This document shows, in pieces, positions 1-10,012 of a DNA stretch of 29,015 nucleotides. The DNA comes from Saccoglossus kowalevskii (lineage: Eukaryota; Hemichordata; Enteropneusta; Harrimaniidae): assembly GCF_000003605.2 (NCBI RefSeq), contig NW_003142811.1:41219-70233 (forward strand), given 5' to 3'. Below the pieces are notes generated by a model, which was not told the origin of the DNA, did not search any database, and saw only the letters and a list, made by a program, of their open reading frames with translations. The first letter of the stretch is position 1. Each line of letters opens with the position of its first letter. Made by a program: the position numbers and the translations under genes.

Positions 1-129
1 AATCAAAACGTAAAGGTTGAATCCTTCCATCGGTAGCGCCTGAACCGAGCATTTATTCATTACATACTCTACGTCCGGAACACATATATCGGAGCTCAAA
101 CGGGCGTAAACTATCGTTAGAGTGTGCGC
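1..129 (-). CDS. Possible exon of a TDRD9/Spindle-E-like DExH helicase, cut by the window edge
   Basis: The minus strand is open for 43 codons from position 129 to the window edge. It contains SSDICVPDVEYVM followed by a cysteine three residues later. TDRD9/Spindle-E helicases, which act in piRNA-dependent transposon silencing, have a C-terminal helicase-domain segment of the form ESS-x-T-VPDV-x-YVIDFC, and this stretch resembles it (VPDV, YV and C in register). The reading frame opens directly after an AG (minus-strand ...GCATAG), as expected for a 3' splice acceptor; the codon just upstream is TAG. The usual IDF is replaced by MNK, so it could be a decayed copy or a chance match. No other helicase motif was found on the minus strand of this window. 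The rest of such a domain would lie outside the window to the left. Confidence 0.25.
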
Positions 130-287
130 CTATGCATATGGTAAACTGTAAATAGTTAATACTACAATATAGTTACGTTTGTACAATTATGACATCATGA
201 GTATATTAGTATAAGTTATCACAAATTTTCTACGAGCAATGACGACGTCGTGAAATAATTATGACGTCTCGAACGACACGACTTTTA
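130..287. other. Non-coding stretch, nothing recognised
   Basis: AT-rich sequence with no convincing open frame. A GACGACGTCG near 241-250 and a GACATCATG near 191 resemble CRE-type half sites but have no supporting context. Confidence 0.5.
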
Positions 288-400
288 TGAATGAACGGTA
301 GAAGGCGCTCTGACGCACACGGTCATACATTCACTACATGTTTCTCAAGATGAATGAACGGTAGAGGGCGGTCCAACGCACACGTATATACATTCACTAC
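288..400 (+). repeat. Two-copy tandem repeat, 63-bp period
   Basis: Copy 1 at 288-337 and copy 2 at 351-400 both run from TGAATGAACGGTAGA to CATTCACTAC and share GGGCG/AGGCG and ACGCACAC in between, with a handful of substitutions. The start-to-start distance is 63 bp. The copies are richer in G+C and CpG than their surroundings. No coding potential was seen. Confidence 0.8.
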
Positions 401-2069
401 GTTAATAAATACGTGGCTTTTTTGCATACTAACGTGGTTTATTACACAATAGATGTAAATTGTATGAAATGTTTACATGGAGTACATATTTTTAGCATGG
501 TTAAGTATTTGTTAACGTTTTAAAAAAATCTTGAATTTTTTACATTAATTCCATGCATATCGGTGGTGATCTCTATACGAAATGAGCGATTTCGTATTCG
601 GCATAGAAGAAAAGCGAATACGTCCTCACCTCTCATAATATTCAGCACCAGTAGAACAAGTTAACTTTTTGTTTATAATGAAAGTGAATAATACAACATT
701 TTTGGCAAAAAAGAAAACAAATTTACAGTCATCTTTTTTACTGCCAGGTTTGAGGGGGTACATCCATCATTCCGATTGTGTGCGCGCAATTATTATATTA
801 TGTAGGTTTCCGACCAGAGAAATTGACAAGTATTTGTAACAGTAACAAATAACAATGATGACCTCTCTGTCGACCAATAATTTAGTCAAGAATGCAGTGT
901 TTTCCTTATACATGTTCGTCTTGAAGGTAATACAGAATAATTGTGCCTTGGCTCAATATTGGTTGGCTGGTCGTGCATTATATGTTTATTAATGTGTCCC
1001 GTGAAATAATTATCATGGCAATGCATATTTTATTTGTATACATTGTGTTCCTTCGTCACACTGAATAGCAAACAACAATGAAATCAAACTATTAGAAAAA
1101 AAGGTGGGTTTAACTATTGAAAGCGCCAATTCAATAGGTTCAAGATAATGTTTGTTTGTAATTACTTTTTCAATGGGGGTAGAATATTTAATATTATTAA
1201 ACTTCGTTCAATCACGATTGATTTGTGAACTGGCTTTATAGACCAGTTTGTGTGGACGATCATGAAATATTTAAGCAATTACGCTCGCTTAAGGTGGGTA
1301 CACCACTCGATATACTGAATTATGTACATTAGGATCCAGAGAAAATGGCTTTTCTACGTTAAAATGTTTACACAATTTGAAGGGTAACTGGCCAATTGAA
1401 AATGCAGTTTAACATAAATCGAATGTCTGACTCATCATACTTTTTTTAAATGTACGTGTGTAACATTCAGCAGTACATGGTTAGACAAAATTTTGGAATT
1501 TCCTTCATCATCTCGTCTAGTAGGAAATTGTACTATATTATAGCGTCATCTAATTGTGCGTTATCTCCTAGTCTTTGACAGAAATGAAAATTTCATTTTT
1601 TTGTCTGTGTCACATAGTCATCGTTAGAATCATTTCTTTTTTATTTTGCTTTTTTTGTTTATTTGTTTTCCTGGAAGCATATTTATGTATTCCTTTCCAC
1701 CAACATCGAAACCCCTTTTAAACGAATTCTTGGTCAACATTTGCATTCTAAATTGATCACGTCTCCCCAATAAAAAGAACTTCTTTATAAATCTAACTGA
1801 TTATTATTATTTTTAAACATTATCACCAGAGTCTTTGGAGATGTAGCTCGTATTCTCTGTTTTCATATGACATTCTCGTTTGCATGACATCGTTCCCTAA
1901 CAACCATAGCCACACACATGGCAAGCCAATTTAAAAGTGCTTCTTCTCGATATAATGCTAAAAACTAGTTAGAAATGTTATAGCGACGACGTGACCCACT
2001 AATATGCATACAATTCATTTTAAGTAAACCGTTTGAAGTACCCCTATGCTACAAGAGTGATATTTTTGA
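401..2069. other. AT-rich non-coding stretch with one small hairpin
   Basis: No gene or known repeat was recognised. The only clear local structure is a perfect inverted repeat at 575-597. Homopolymer T and A runs are common, for example around 1615-1665. Confidence 0.6.
575..597. repeat. Perfect 9-bp inverted repeat (hairpin)
   Basis: The arms ATACGAAAT (575-583) and ATTTCGTAT (589-597) are exact reverse complements around the 5-nt loop GAGCG. Function unknown. Confidence 0.75.
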
Positions 2070-2210
2070 TGTAATATTGTGTGTAGTTTTCACTTGTGAA
2101 GTATTGAAAAAAAATGCATTTGCTGTAATTTATTAGATCTCCTTGTGAATAAAGTTGATTTGATATATAAACGCAACGATCATTCTCTGTTTAACGTGGT
2201 TGCTGTTACA
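2070..2210 (-). repeat. 3' LTR of the Gypsy relic (inner end firm, outer end tentative)
   Basis: The minus strand begins TGTAACAGCA at 2210, directly after a polypurine tract, which fits the TGT...ACA ends of Ty3/Gypsy LTRs. A possible outer end is the minus-strand ...CAATATTACA at 2070, giving a 5-bp terminal inverted repeat (TGTAA/TTACA) and a length near 141 bp. Inside are a TATATA stretch near 2164 and a minus-strand AATAAA at 2129-2134, as expected for an LTR promoter and polyadenylation signal. No second LTR is present in the window for comparison, so the outer boundary is uncertain. Confidence 0.5.
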
Positions 2211-2220
2211 TCACCTCCCT
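2211..2220 (-). other. Polypurine tract of the Gypsy relic
   Basis: The minus strand reads AGGGAGGTGA immediately before the putative LTR start TGTAACAG. This is the expected composition and position of the plus-strand priming site of an LTR retrotransposon. Confidence 0.6.
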
Positions 2221-2417
2221 AAATATCAACACAGTAAGGTGAAGAATTTATATTCAGTACAAATCTGGCCTCTCTTTTATGGAAAAGTTTGGCTGTATAC
2301 TTTTCAATGCACTGCATTATTACCTCACTTTGGAGCCTCCGGAACTCACGGAGATCCTGATCAAAACACGATCTATATTGAGCTAACTTGTTTGACTTTT
2401 GTGAAATTGTTGTAAAG

Positions 2418-3240
2418 CATTAAGTCAGATCTTTTCTTGTACACTGTACGTTATTTTCATTCCTCGGTTTTGCGTTCGTAATCCATTGAGGCCTAATTGA
2501 TTTGGATAATTTACTAAAGTGAGATACAATCAAAGAAGGGTGACCCAACATGTCTAAAAACAATCGCACGTTCGAAGCACTTCCTGGACGTTTCATGTCA
2601 CGAATGGATTAACTACGCGTTTTATCACAATGCATGCATTTTTTACCAAATACGAAGCGAAAAAAAAAATATTTGTGGAACTGAAAATACACATTTTCTT
2701 AAACCTAGCGTAATTCCTTTATCACACAACGTAGTCAAACACTTATCTAGGGTCCGGTAATGCACATTTTGAGTTTTACTGTGTATAATATCGACTGCGA
2801 TACTTTCAATACTTGCGAGATCTGACAGTGCTAAAGTCATTTTATTTTGGCAAATTTCAGCAGTCGCATTTATGCCAAATGGGAGATGTTCATATCGCCT
2901 TAAACCAACATAGGTACTTATTGTGGTGAGATTTCCACATTCTTCTTCGAGTTCAAATTGCAAATAGTGATCATTAGCGTCAAGTTTACTATTTCTTGCA
3001 CAGACAGGGTTACATGGCGCTCTCTGAATTTACGACAATGTAATCGCCACATATTCTCACATTATCAGCTCCAGATTTAGGCACAACAACAAAAGGAATT
3101 ACCCATGGAGTTGGACCATTTACCTACTCCAAAATATCGTCTTCCTGTAATAATTTTCATTCGTTTTCGACCTTTTTTCTCAAATGGTATGGAACGTGTC
3201 TATGGCCTTGTTTTAAGGGTCTGACTTTCGAATCAATATG
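2418..3240 (-). pseudogene. Gypsy reverse transcriptase and start of connection/RNase H region, frameshifted
   Basis: Several frames carry consecutive RT blocks. At 3181-3240 a segment with VRPLKQGHRHVPYHL matches the pre-RT region. At 3061-3120, GPTPWVIPFVVVPKS is the conserved substrate-binding block, followed by VRIC near 3050-3060. After a frameshift, KLDANDHYLQFELEEE and then LTTISTYVGLRRYEHLPFG (about 2880-2985) give the FSKLD and thumb-side blocks. The catalytic YxDD-type region reads VDII, so the aspartate pair is damaged. An A-run at about 2661-2670 breaks the frame again. NVRLFLDMLG and HFSKLSKS (about 2490-2575) correspond to the connection segment after RT. In-frame TGA and TAG occur at about 3121-3160. 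It cannot encode an active enzyme. Confidence 0.85.
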
Positions 3241-3400
3241 TAACTTGTATGTTATTTTTCGCTGCATTCATCCATCCAAATGTACTTTTATAATTATAAA
3301 TTATTTTTTTCACAGAATCTGGACAATATGGGATATTCTAGTTAATGTTACTCTTTGTATCACGTCGTGTATTGTTTTGTCGCATGGTGTACATGTGATC

Positions 3401-3709
3401 CTATTCGTCGTGATTGTGTGCATATTCTTTCTGAATGAGAATTAATTTGTTTCTCTGAAAACCGTAGGCTTCTTTCATGACGGATAGTCCAAAATTTACA
3501 AAACTGTAGCTGTCCAGTACTATACAGGTTTCCAGGTCAACATTGGTTTGTACTATACATTTACATTTTGTTTTCCAAGAAGAAACTTTCCTATCCATTG
3601 TTTCTAAAATTACATTATCATTAATAAATTCATTATCATGCCTATTTAATACGTTACATGAAGCACCAAAATCTAACTTGAAATCAATGGATTTATTCTC
3701 CGTATTCAA
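3401..3709 (-). pseudogene. Gypsy aspartic protease remnant
   Basis: The open frame contains FKLDFGASCNVL, matching the retropepsin active-site block FKLDTGAxCNV, with DTG altered to DFG. Downstream residues (CKCIVQTNVDLET and GLSVMKEAYGFQRNKL) fit the C-terminal half of Gypsy proteases that process the Gag-Pol polyprotein. It sits between the zinc knuckles and RT, as in intact elements. The altered active-site triad and the separate frame argue against activity. Confidence 0.7.
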
Positions 3710-3840
3710 CGTAGTGAAGGGAAGTTTTGCATGTTATTGGTTAAAATTAGTAAATTGAATATATACTCGTCTCTGTCGGAGCAATCGTCAGCACAGGTAT
3801 GTTTGATTTTAGTACTTAGATTGTTAGAATCTTTCCTTTT

Positions 3841-3960
3841 TCAACCTTCTAACTTGTGACAACAACGAACAGAGTGTACAGTTTTATGGCAAAAGTTGAA
3901 TTGTTTACCCATTGCAGGGCAATGACTCTTGTGTGGAGATTCATGACCCCATTTATCACA
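3841..3960 (-). pseudogene. Gypsy gag zinc-knuckle segment
   Basis: In the frame ending at a TGA (3841-3843) the minus strand encodes a C-x-x-[C lost to W]-G-H...H-x-x-x-CPAMGK segment followed by FCHKTVHSVRCCHK. This matches the tandem CCHC knuckles of Gypsy gag (typically C-G-H-...-CPAxGKxCxxCGKxxH...C), which bind the element's RNA. One cysteine of the first knuckle is replaced by tryptophan, and one of the second by phenylalanine. The frame differs from the upstream gag segment, which indicates a frameshift near 4000. Confidence 0.7.
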
Positions 3961-4037
3961 AGGGCGTTGCGTCGTCGGTACTTGGTCCAGAGATCTACGG
4001 GCGTTCTGAGGGAACTCTATGGGAGAACGCGCTGCCG

Positions 4038-4365
4038 TCAGGTTGGTGGTGGAGTTTCGTCGTTGACAGGAAATGTCTTCACGAAATCAGGATAACCACC
4101 TATACCTATAGTGTCATGGCCAAGAGACATTTCATCTTGCAAAGTACGACGGCGAACCTTCTCAATCTTCTCTCCCTGTATGAGTTGATGTTTATTTTCG
4201 GCGTCTACTGTGTCTTCAATACCACAGTTATTTATCTGTTTCCTTGAACGAGTTACAAACTTGTCAATGCTTTCCTGCTGTCGTCTTGATTGGCACACTG
4301 AAATTGATAAATTTTAAACTCAAGAACGTAAAAAGAAAGTAGTCTTCTAATGCTTTAATCAAATG
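4038..4365 (-). pseudogene. Gypsy gag (retrotransposon gag domain) remnant
   Basis: The minus strand encodes QSRRQQESIDKFVTRSRKQI, followed by LIQGEKIEKVRRRTLQDE. This fits the conserved retrotransposon gag block in which RxQ.. E(S/T)IDxFVTxLR precedes an I.GI.D...R..LL segment. A further upstream piece, LIKALEDYFLF at about 4330-4365, aligns with the preceding K.LE.F..Y(F) block but is in a different frame. Gag forms the capsid-like particle of the element. The N-terminal part of gag was not found above 4365. Confidence 0.75.
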
Positions 4366-4609
4366 GCTAGACTCTCGTATGTCGCCGTTTTTGTAGAGTG
4401 AATGGAATCATGATGGCCATCGCATCTTCATAACATATTGAATACTACGTTCATGCGCTGCGTATCTTTCCAATAGTAAAACACGACATTCCAACTGTCT
4501 ATTAACAATTCGCGTCCGTTTTGTGCGATTATTGTATACACAGCAAAACAACTTATATGCTGGCCACACACGTAAATGTGCTAATAAAAAGTATTTCAGT
4601 GTTTAAAAA

Positions 4610-4786
4610 TAGCTTTGCGTGTTGCTATTACTGATGCTAGATCATTGGCTGTCAAGTGTTTACATTTTGAATGACCTATGACATCATGCATATATGCACG
4701 TAGATTTGGAGTCAATGATCACGGGATATTGAATCCCAGTTATAAAGATTATTGTGGCGGTATGCATTTAAATACACACTCGAATT
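4610..4786 (-). repeat. Dispersed repeat family R1, copy 1 (inverted)
   Basis: The reverse complement shares long blocks with 8436-8620, including GATGTCATAGGTCATTCAAA, ATGTAAACACTT, CAGCCAA, GATCTAGCATCAG and TAGCAACA, preceded by GAGTGTGTATT...GCATAC. The third copy is at 14005-14125. No coding frame is shared, so this is a non-coding element such as an unclassified SINE/MITE fragment or a duplicated regulatory module. Confidence 0.8.
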
Positions 4787-7071
4787 AGATGACATTTCAT
4801 AATAATTAACCAATCAATAATTAACCAAATTACTTTATATTAGTACACAATAAACACAACTTAACACAATCGATTATTTCGGTGCAAAAATAATATATAC
4901 CACTGTCTTACATTGACTATTATATGTTATTGTATGATTTTTCTTAAACTTCCGCTTTGTATGAAGGTCTACTGTTTATTGGAACATTTCATTCTTCAAT
5001 ATAGGCTTTTTGTATATGTTCAGAAATCCCCATATCCTATGATACTTACAACATGACTCCTTATATATGATAATGGTATACCTTTTAGTGAAATATACAT
5101 TTGCGAACGAGATTATAAAGAAACGAAGTTCCCGAACGTTGATGACCCGTTGATACGTAAGATCATTTATAAAAGTTAGAAATCTTTTATATATGGGCAT
5201 ATGATTATGCTTGAGAACGTGCAGCCTTATTAGTAGTCCGATAATGTAGTTTCAATGAGTAAAAACCAAACAATACTTTACACTAAAATAAATACAATAG
5301 GTTAAATATGCGATTACTTGGCTACTTTTGTATAAAACTGCCCTCTAATAATTCAGATACGAACACATTAAGAACATATAAACACTCACATACAACATTG
5401 AAAGTAGCTGTAATGGCACTTTAGTATAATAGAATAAATAAATAAATGAGGATCGTTTCCCATTAGATGATGATGTTTTACCCCCTGCCAGGGAAATTAG
5501 GGAGTAGCAACTTTTTAACCTTGGCAAGAGAAGTTGCAGATACGTCAACTAAAATAATATATTATAGTGAAAATATAACACGATAACTATTGTAAAAAAA
5601 CTAAATATACTATGTGTTTATATAGTTATTTTATCTACGTTATTTATAAAAATAAAACAATACAACTCAACTTTGTTTTCTCACAACTTCATTTCAAAAT
5701 ATAACTATAACCACTTTACTTCATATGTATTAATGTCAAATCACAACATCTGCAACTTAGTGAGTTATCAACTAATATTATTGAACAAAACATGTACCGT
5801 GTCTGCCAACTTTGGTGCTTAAATCTTGCATGTCAATGTTTTACTGTTATGCTACTGACAACAGCGTAACAGCTGCGTGCACTGAACAAATGAAATTTTG
5901 TTGTGGTTTTCTGCATCCATTTTGACGATAAGTTTTAGATTACCGTATCTTTAGTTATATAAACTTAAAAAGAAACCTTGTATTCGATGCCCATGTTCGT
6001 TTGTGCGAACTCACTAGCCAACACAATATGTTTGCGTGATTCTTAGTACATGCAGACGTGACAAGATTGTAAGGTCGGTGTTATTTGCATAGATTGACGA
6101 CTGAAATGCTATTCATTCCATTTTACGCAACTGATTCTCTTCAAATTAAGTTGGCGTACTGAAATATGAGAGATTAGAGTTCCACAAACTTTTATTATTT
6201 AGGAGAAAACCCGAAAATATATATGCAAAGAATTTGTGAATGTATAATAACTGTGTTTTTTTGTGCCATATATTCCGTGAATATAAGGGTTTTGACAAGA
6301 CAGATGTAAAGTTAAAAATCTTTTAGCCTGGTTGTCATAGGTTAACATTTAGGCTTTATCTCTGTATTTACACGGATTTTTTCGTGTTTATATAGTCCCG
6401 TAAATTAAGTGAGTCAGACCCAAGATTGATAAACCTCCCGCATCTTGAGCATTTTTAATTTAATTCGCATCACTACAAAATTACCAACACGAAGTAGTAT
6501 TCAATTATTCATACAGAAACACTGTGCATCCCCATCCACCACAACAAAGATGTTCCCAAGAACAAAATGATGTTACAATAAATAGCATAATATTGTGGTA
6601 TTAGAGTATCTGTTTTTAGTTATATACAGGCAAACATAAATCAAATAGAAACTTGCTTTGATCTAAAAATAATAATATCCTTATTCGGGATACACTCTAA
6701 CAAACAACTACTTACTAAATATGGTTTACATAACCAGTGCGTCTCGTATCATTTACAATAGTTATACACGTTATACCGACAGTATGCTAGTAGGTTATAC
6801 GTGTTTACATGTACTATCAATACAGTATGGGAGCTATATTATTTGTGTAATGCCGTTTGCTTTTATTCCTTTAAATTTCTTGCTCATTTTATGCATTCAC
6901 TAAATTACAATATCCCAATATGCCCATCTATAAGACAATTCCAACGTTTTTTATTAACGTTTTAGAAACTCGTTTCTTTACGGTGCTTTGTTATGTTATT
7001 TACCAACCTCAGAAAATCAACTATAGAATTTGGACAACTAGGGATTTCTAGTCCCTTCCATTGCTGGTACT
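4787..7071. other. AT-rich non-coding stretch, nothing recognised
   Basis: No open frame showed a known domain or coding-like composition on either strand. Short open frames at 4976-5200 (minus), 5345-5548 (minus) and 6721-6903 (plus) have low-complexity, AT-driven residue composition. No clear repeats were seen. Confidence 0.5.
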
Positions 7072-7475
7072 TTAACTACTTGCAAATTTGGTCATATAAA
7101 CAGATGGTGTTTCAAATGCTACGGGTCTGTTGCTCATCTTAATAAGTGTATTGTCATGGTAAAAAATTAACAGCTTGGGTTGGAAACAATAGAGAATGAA
7201 GCCTACTATCTCATTACAGTCATCAGTTAGAATCATTGTGACAAACATGTCTTGCATAGATGAGTCATATGTTGCTGCTACAAACAATGAATGAGTGGAT
7301 GAATTTTCTTGATGTAGATATAAGTGAAAACAACACTCTCAGTGTATGTGGCACTAGTATACGGTTTCGCTTAACGCAGACGAAATATTTCCAATGTAAA
7401 TTAGGTCGATGTTACGCAACGGCGAGTACAATAAATAGCCCAAACAGCAAGGACGTCTTTTGTTTCCAACAATGA
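7072..7475. other. Two short overlapping open frames of unknown status
   Basis: A 71-codon minus frame (7072-7287) and a 71-codon plus frame (7260-7475) overlap at their starts. Both have balanced residue composition but no recognisable domain, signal peptide or splice context. They are reported only because composition here is less AT-skewed than in the flanks. Confidence 0.15.
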
Positions 7476-7666
7476 CCCACCAACAAGGAAACAACCATCC
7501 TTTGTTTTTATCCATTGAGTTCTCAAGTGGGGAAGAGCCAAGAAAAATGAATATTTACTGAATCAGTTCATCGAGGCATACTCAGTAATACAGTCCCAGT
7601 ATCGACTCACACCAATAACGGAATCAAGTATGGCTATAGTCGTCCGCGAATTCGAATAAATCTTAC

Positions 7667-7830
7667 CGAGTTTCTCGCGGTTCGTAATAACGTTTTTGTC
7701 ACTTCATGTTGCTAGTCCAATTATAAAATAAATTCTAAAATGACCAACACTCGACAACCCTCCAAAGTCGAAAATATGGTCCCTACAACACGAGCAAAGC
7801 CAGACATGTGTGTGACGTCACTTCCTTGAT
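7667..7830 (-). promoter_or_regulatory. Possible minus-strand promoter and first exon with a perfect CRE
   Basis: A perfect CRE palindrome TGACGTCA lies at 7813-7820, flanked on the plus strand by CTTCC (ETS-like). Reading the minus strand from it, an ATG at 7805-7807 opens a 28-codon frame ending at 7721, and a donor-like CG|GTAAGA lies at 7661-7667. The stretch 7590-7870 is richer in CpG than its surroundings (CGTCCGCG, CTCGCGG, CCGACCG). This fits a CREB/ATF-controlled promoter with a short first exon, but no downstream exon was recognised. Confidence 0.25.
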
Positions 7831-8435
7831 ACATCACAAGCCGACCGAACACTGGGTGTCACGATCCAAACCGTATTTAATAAGTTTTAAAATCACTTAT
7901 TTTGCCTGATTTGACCACCACGCACTCGCCTAACACATAAATGGGAACATTTGGGAAAACACTATATGTATTAAAGATGGATTGCTAGTATCTTCAGCTA
8001 TCCATTTTAAGCCGACCAAAATGGCAACAGGCTGGCACCTTTATAGATAATACATAATAGGTATGCAAATGCGGTCAAAGATCGGCCGTCTTGTCAGTTT
8101 ATTGTTGGCAATGCTTACATTAACAGAACTATTCATTGGGTGGCCTAGAGTTAGTACAATTAAGGTACAATTCTAGTTCTCTGGCCATCAAACATGATTA
8201 ATCGTGTTTTTTTGTGTGTAAATAAAGTAATAATAGCCAATACCATATTCGTTGAAACATGTTTATTACAGAAAATCGGCTTAAGTTTGGCAAATTTACC
8301 TAATTTATATTCAGGAATTGTGTATATTATTACCGAACGAGTTAATTGCTTGCGATAAGATATGTTATTCATCAATCTACAATATTGTGCACTACTATAA
8401 AGACAATAGGTGAATGCATGTGCAATTAGTCACCA
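7831..8435. other. Non-coding stretch, nothing recognised
   Basis: No gene or repeat was recognised. Two similar CCGACC-containing words (GCCGACCGAAC near 7843 and GCCGACCAAAA near 8011) and GATCGGCCG near 8083 are the only local echoes. Confidence 0.5.
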
Positions 8436-8620
8436 GATTGGAGTGTGTATTCAACGCATACAGCCGTATTACTTATATAGAGCACGAACTGACAATAATA
8501 CTACATGCAGATACGACTGATGTCATAGGTCATTCAAAATGTAAACACTTCGCAGCCAAAGTATTTAAATAGCTGATCTAGCATCAGATGTAGCAGCAAC
8601 TGGAATAGCTGGCAGTTGAA
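8436..8620 (+). repeat. Dispersed repeat family R1, copy 2
   Basis: This is the best-preserved direct-orientation copy. In order it holds GAGTGTGTATT, GCATACAGCCG, TGATGTCA, AGGTCA, TGTAAACACTT, GATCTAGCATCAG, TAGCAGCAAC and TGGCAG. The blocks from TGATGTCA onward recur at 14005-14125, and almost all recur inverted at 4610-4786. See the first copy for interpretation. Confidence 0.8.
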
Positions 8621-9227
8621 TGTTTTGTAGCACAGAAATCATAATTGATTTAATCATTGAACGGTGAAACGTATGATACCCAAACAAATATTGCTGGTAA
8701 TATTTAGGATTATTCGAATCGATATTTTGGTAAAACGATTCTTGTCTTACAGTATTTTAATATGAAAACTGCATGATTTATTCGAAATACGGTAAGGTAA
8801 ACTAGAGTGAACTTCGTTTAATCTAAATGCCTGTATTTATACCGATATTGAAGCAACCACGTAACCTATGGAAGCGGGAATACCATAATATTTTGCACAA
8901 TCCGCGACAAAAAAACCCACAAACATGAGCTTGGTGAAAATGGTATACGGCGTATTTTACAATGGCTTGCTTCATTAAAAGTACTTTCTCGACTAATCAG
9001 AACGACGTATTCGTGCAAGTGAAATGCTGATATAATGTCATGTAACTTCAATTTTTAATTCCACCATGCCATTTTTTGTAGTGAGCGTCAATCAAAATTA
9101 CATAATTCAAAATCAGAATTCAAATCATTTACTCCAGAAAATATGTATTGTATTAAAAGTAAACAAGGTTTTCAAAATGTTATGTAATTGTGCATAATTT
9201 GACTGAAATAGTGTACCTTCTTTAATA
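8621..9227. other. Non-coding stretch with one TTTTGCACAATC motif
   Basis: No gene was recognised. The 12-mer TTTTGCACAATC at 8891-8902 recurs at 10097-10108 and, inverted, at 10063-10074. Minus-strand TTCCCGCTTCC followed by GGTTACGTGG (about 8855-8877) is a weak echo of the modules in the 11-kb and 19-kb blocks. Confidence 0.4.
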
Positions 9228-9656
9228 GTGAGTGACTGCGAACCAATCACAGCCACGTCTCTCGCGACAGCCAGGTTGCAGTATGTCATTGCTCAGCGTT
9301 ATAGGGTACAGTACAGTACACAGTTTTTTTGTGAAATTTATTTTAAACTGTGGAATGTATTTTTTAGAACCAATTTGGAAGATAGTGATAAGAACTGCTT
9401 GCAGACTCAAAAACTTAAGCAAATCATGGTACAGGCTATGAAAGATCGTGCACTTGATCACTATATCCGGCCGATCACCAGTACGTCATATGTTAAACAG
9501 ATTTCACCATACAACGAGGTAACGAGGTCGCCATGTTTCACACGTATATAATAGGTAATTTTCCTGTTCACATACGAGTGTAGATTCATTCTACTCACCA
9601 TTTTCGTCTGTCAGAGAACGCGATTAAAAGATGAATCTGTGGAACAGCTTTGCTCA
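9228..9656 (+). other. Possible exon pair, unrecognised
   Basis: An open frame at 9228-9551 has a coding-like residue mix in its second half (NLEDSDKNCLQTQKLKQIMV and similar). At about 9615-9656, AGAACGCGATTAAAAGATG... is flanked by an acceptor-like CTGTCAG and a donor-like GGG|GTAGGTGC, and encodes RTRLKDESVEQLCSYDG. A CCAAT motif occurs at about 9243. No domain was recognised. These may be chance open frames. Confidence 0.15.
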
Positions 9657-9794
9657 TATGATGGGGTAGGTGCGGGCGCACAGTAGAACATTTCGTTATC
9701 ATTCAGTATAGATATTGGTTTACATCTCATTAATACACATACATTAACTTGGCGATTCATTGTATTAAAAATGTAATCGTAGCTCTGTGTATCA

Positions 9795-9970
9795 AACTAT
9801 GTGCAAATGGTCACATTACGGAATATGTCAATTTGTTGAAATCTACAAGAAGTCAAGTTCTCCTGTTCAACATTGTGGTTTGAACTTTGCTCAGACATTG
9901 TGTAAATATACTTACTCAAGCAATTTGTTAAGGTAAATCGTGTAGGCACACAATATGTAACCCATTAATT
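9795..9970 (+). repeat. Direct repeat R2, copy 1
   Basis: Shares with 10180-10362 the ordered blocks ATATGTCAA, ACAAGAAGT, GTGGTTTGAA, TTTG-TC/CC-AGACATTGTGT, ACTCAA, TTAAGGTAAATCGTGT and CAATATGTAAC-CATTA. The offset is about 385 bp. Confidence 0.8.
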
Positions 9971-10012
9971 AGCCAAACTAGATGCGCCGCTGAAGAAGAC
10001 ATACCATGAGAG

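Larger units (their letters stand above)
2070..4365 (-). mobile_element. Decayed Ty3/Gypsy LTR retrotransposon
   Basis: On the minus strand, reading from high to low coordinates, recognisable pieces occur in the canonical Ty3/Gypsy order: gag, tandem zinc knuckles, aspartic protease, reverse transcriptase, start of the connection/RNase H region, polypurine tract and 3' LTR. The pieces lie in different frames and carry stop codons, so the copy is inactive. Only about 200 bp separate the last recognisable Pol segment from the polypurine tract, so most of RNase H and all of integrase have been lost by internal deletion. No 5' LTR was recognised above 4365. Class assignment rests on gag/Pol motifs read by eye and on domain order. 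Confidence 0.85.

Noticed and set aside
2220..2400. Minus open frame between the connection segment and the polypurine tract as integrase C-terminus
   Set aside because: No integrase motif (HHCC, DDE block or GPY/F) could be read in it.
3856..4247. Two overlapping plus-strand open frames of 79 and 111 codons
   Set aside because: They are antisense shadows of the Gypsy gag and zinc-knuckle region, which has clear family motifs on the minus strand.
8855..8880. Minus-strand TTCCCGCTTCC...GGTTACGTGG as a ninth promoter-like module
   Set aside because: It lacks the TATA-like stretch and the perfect E-box, and the flanks do not match blocks A or B.
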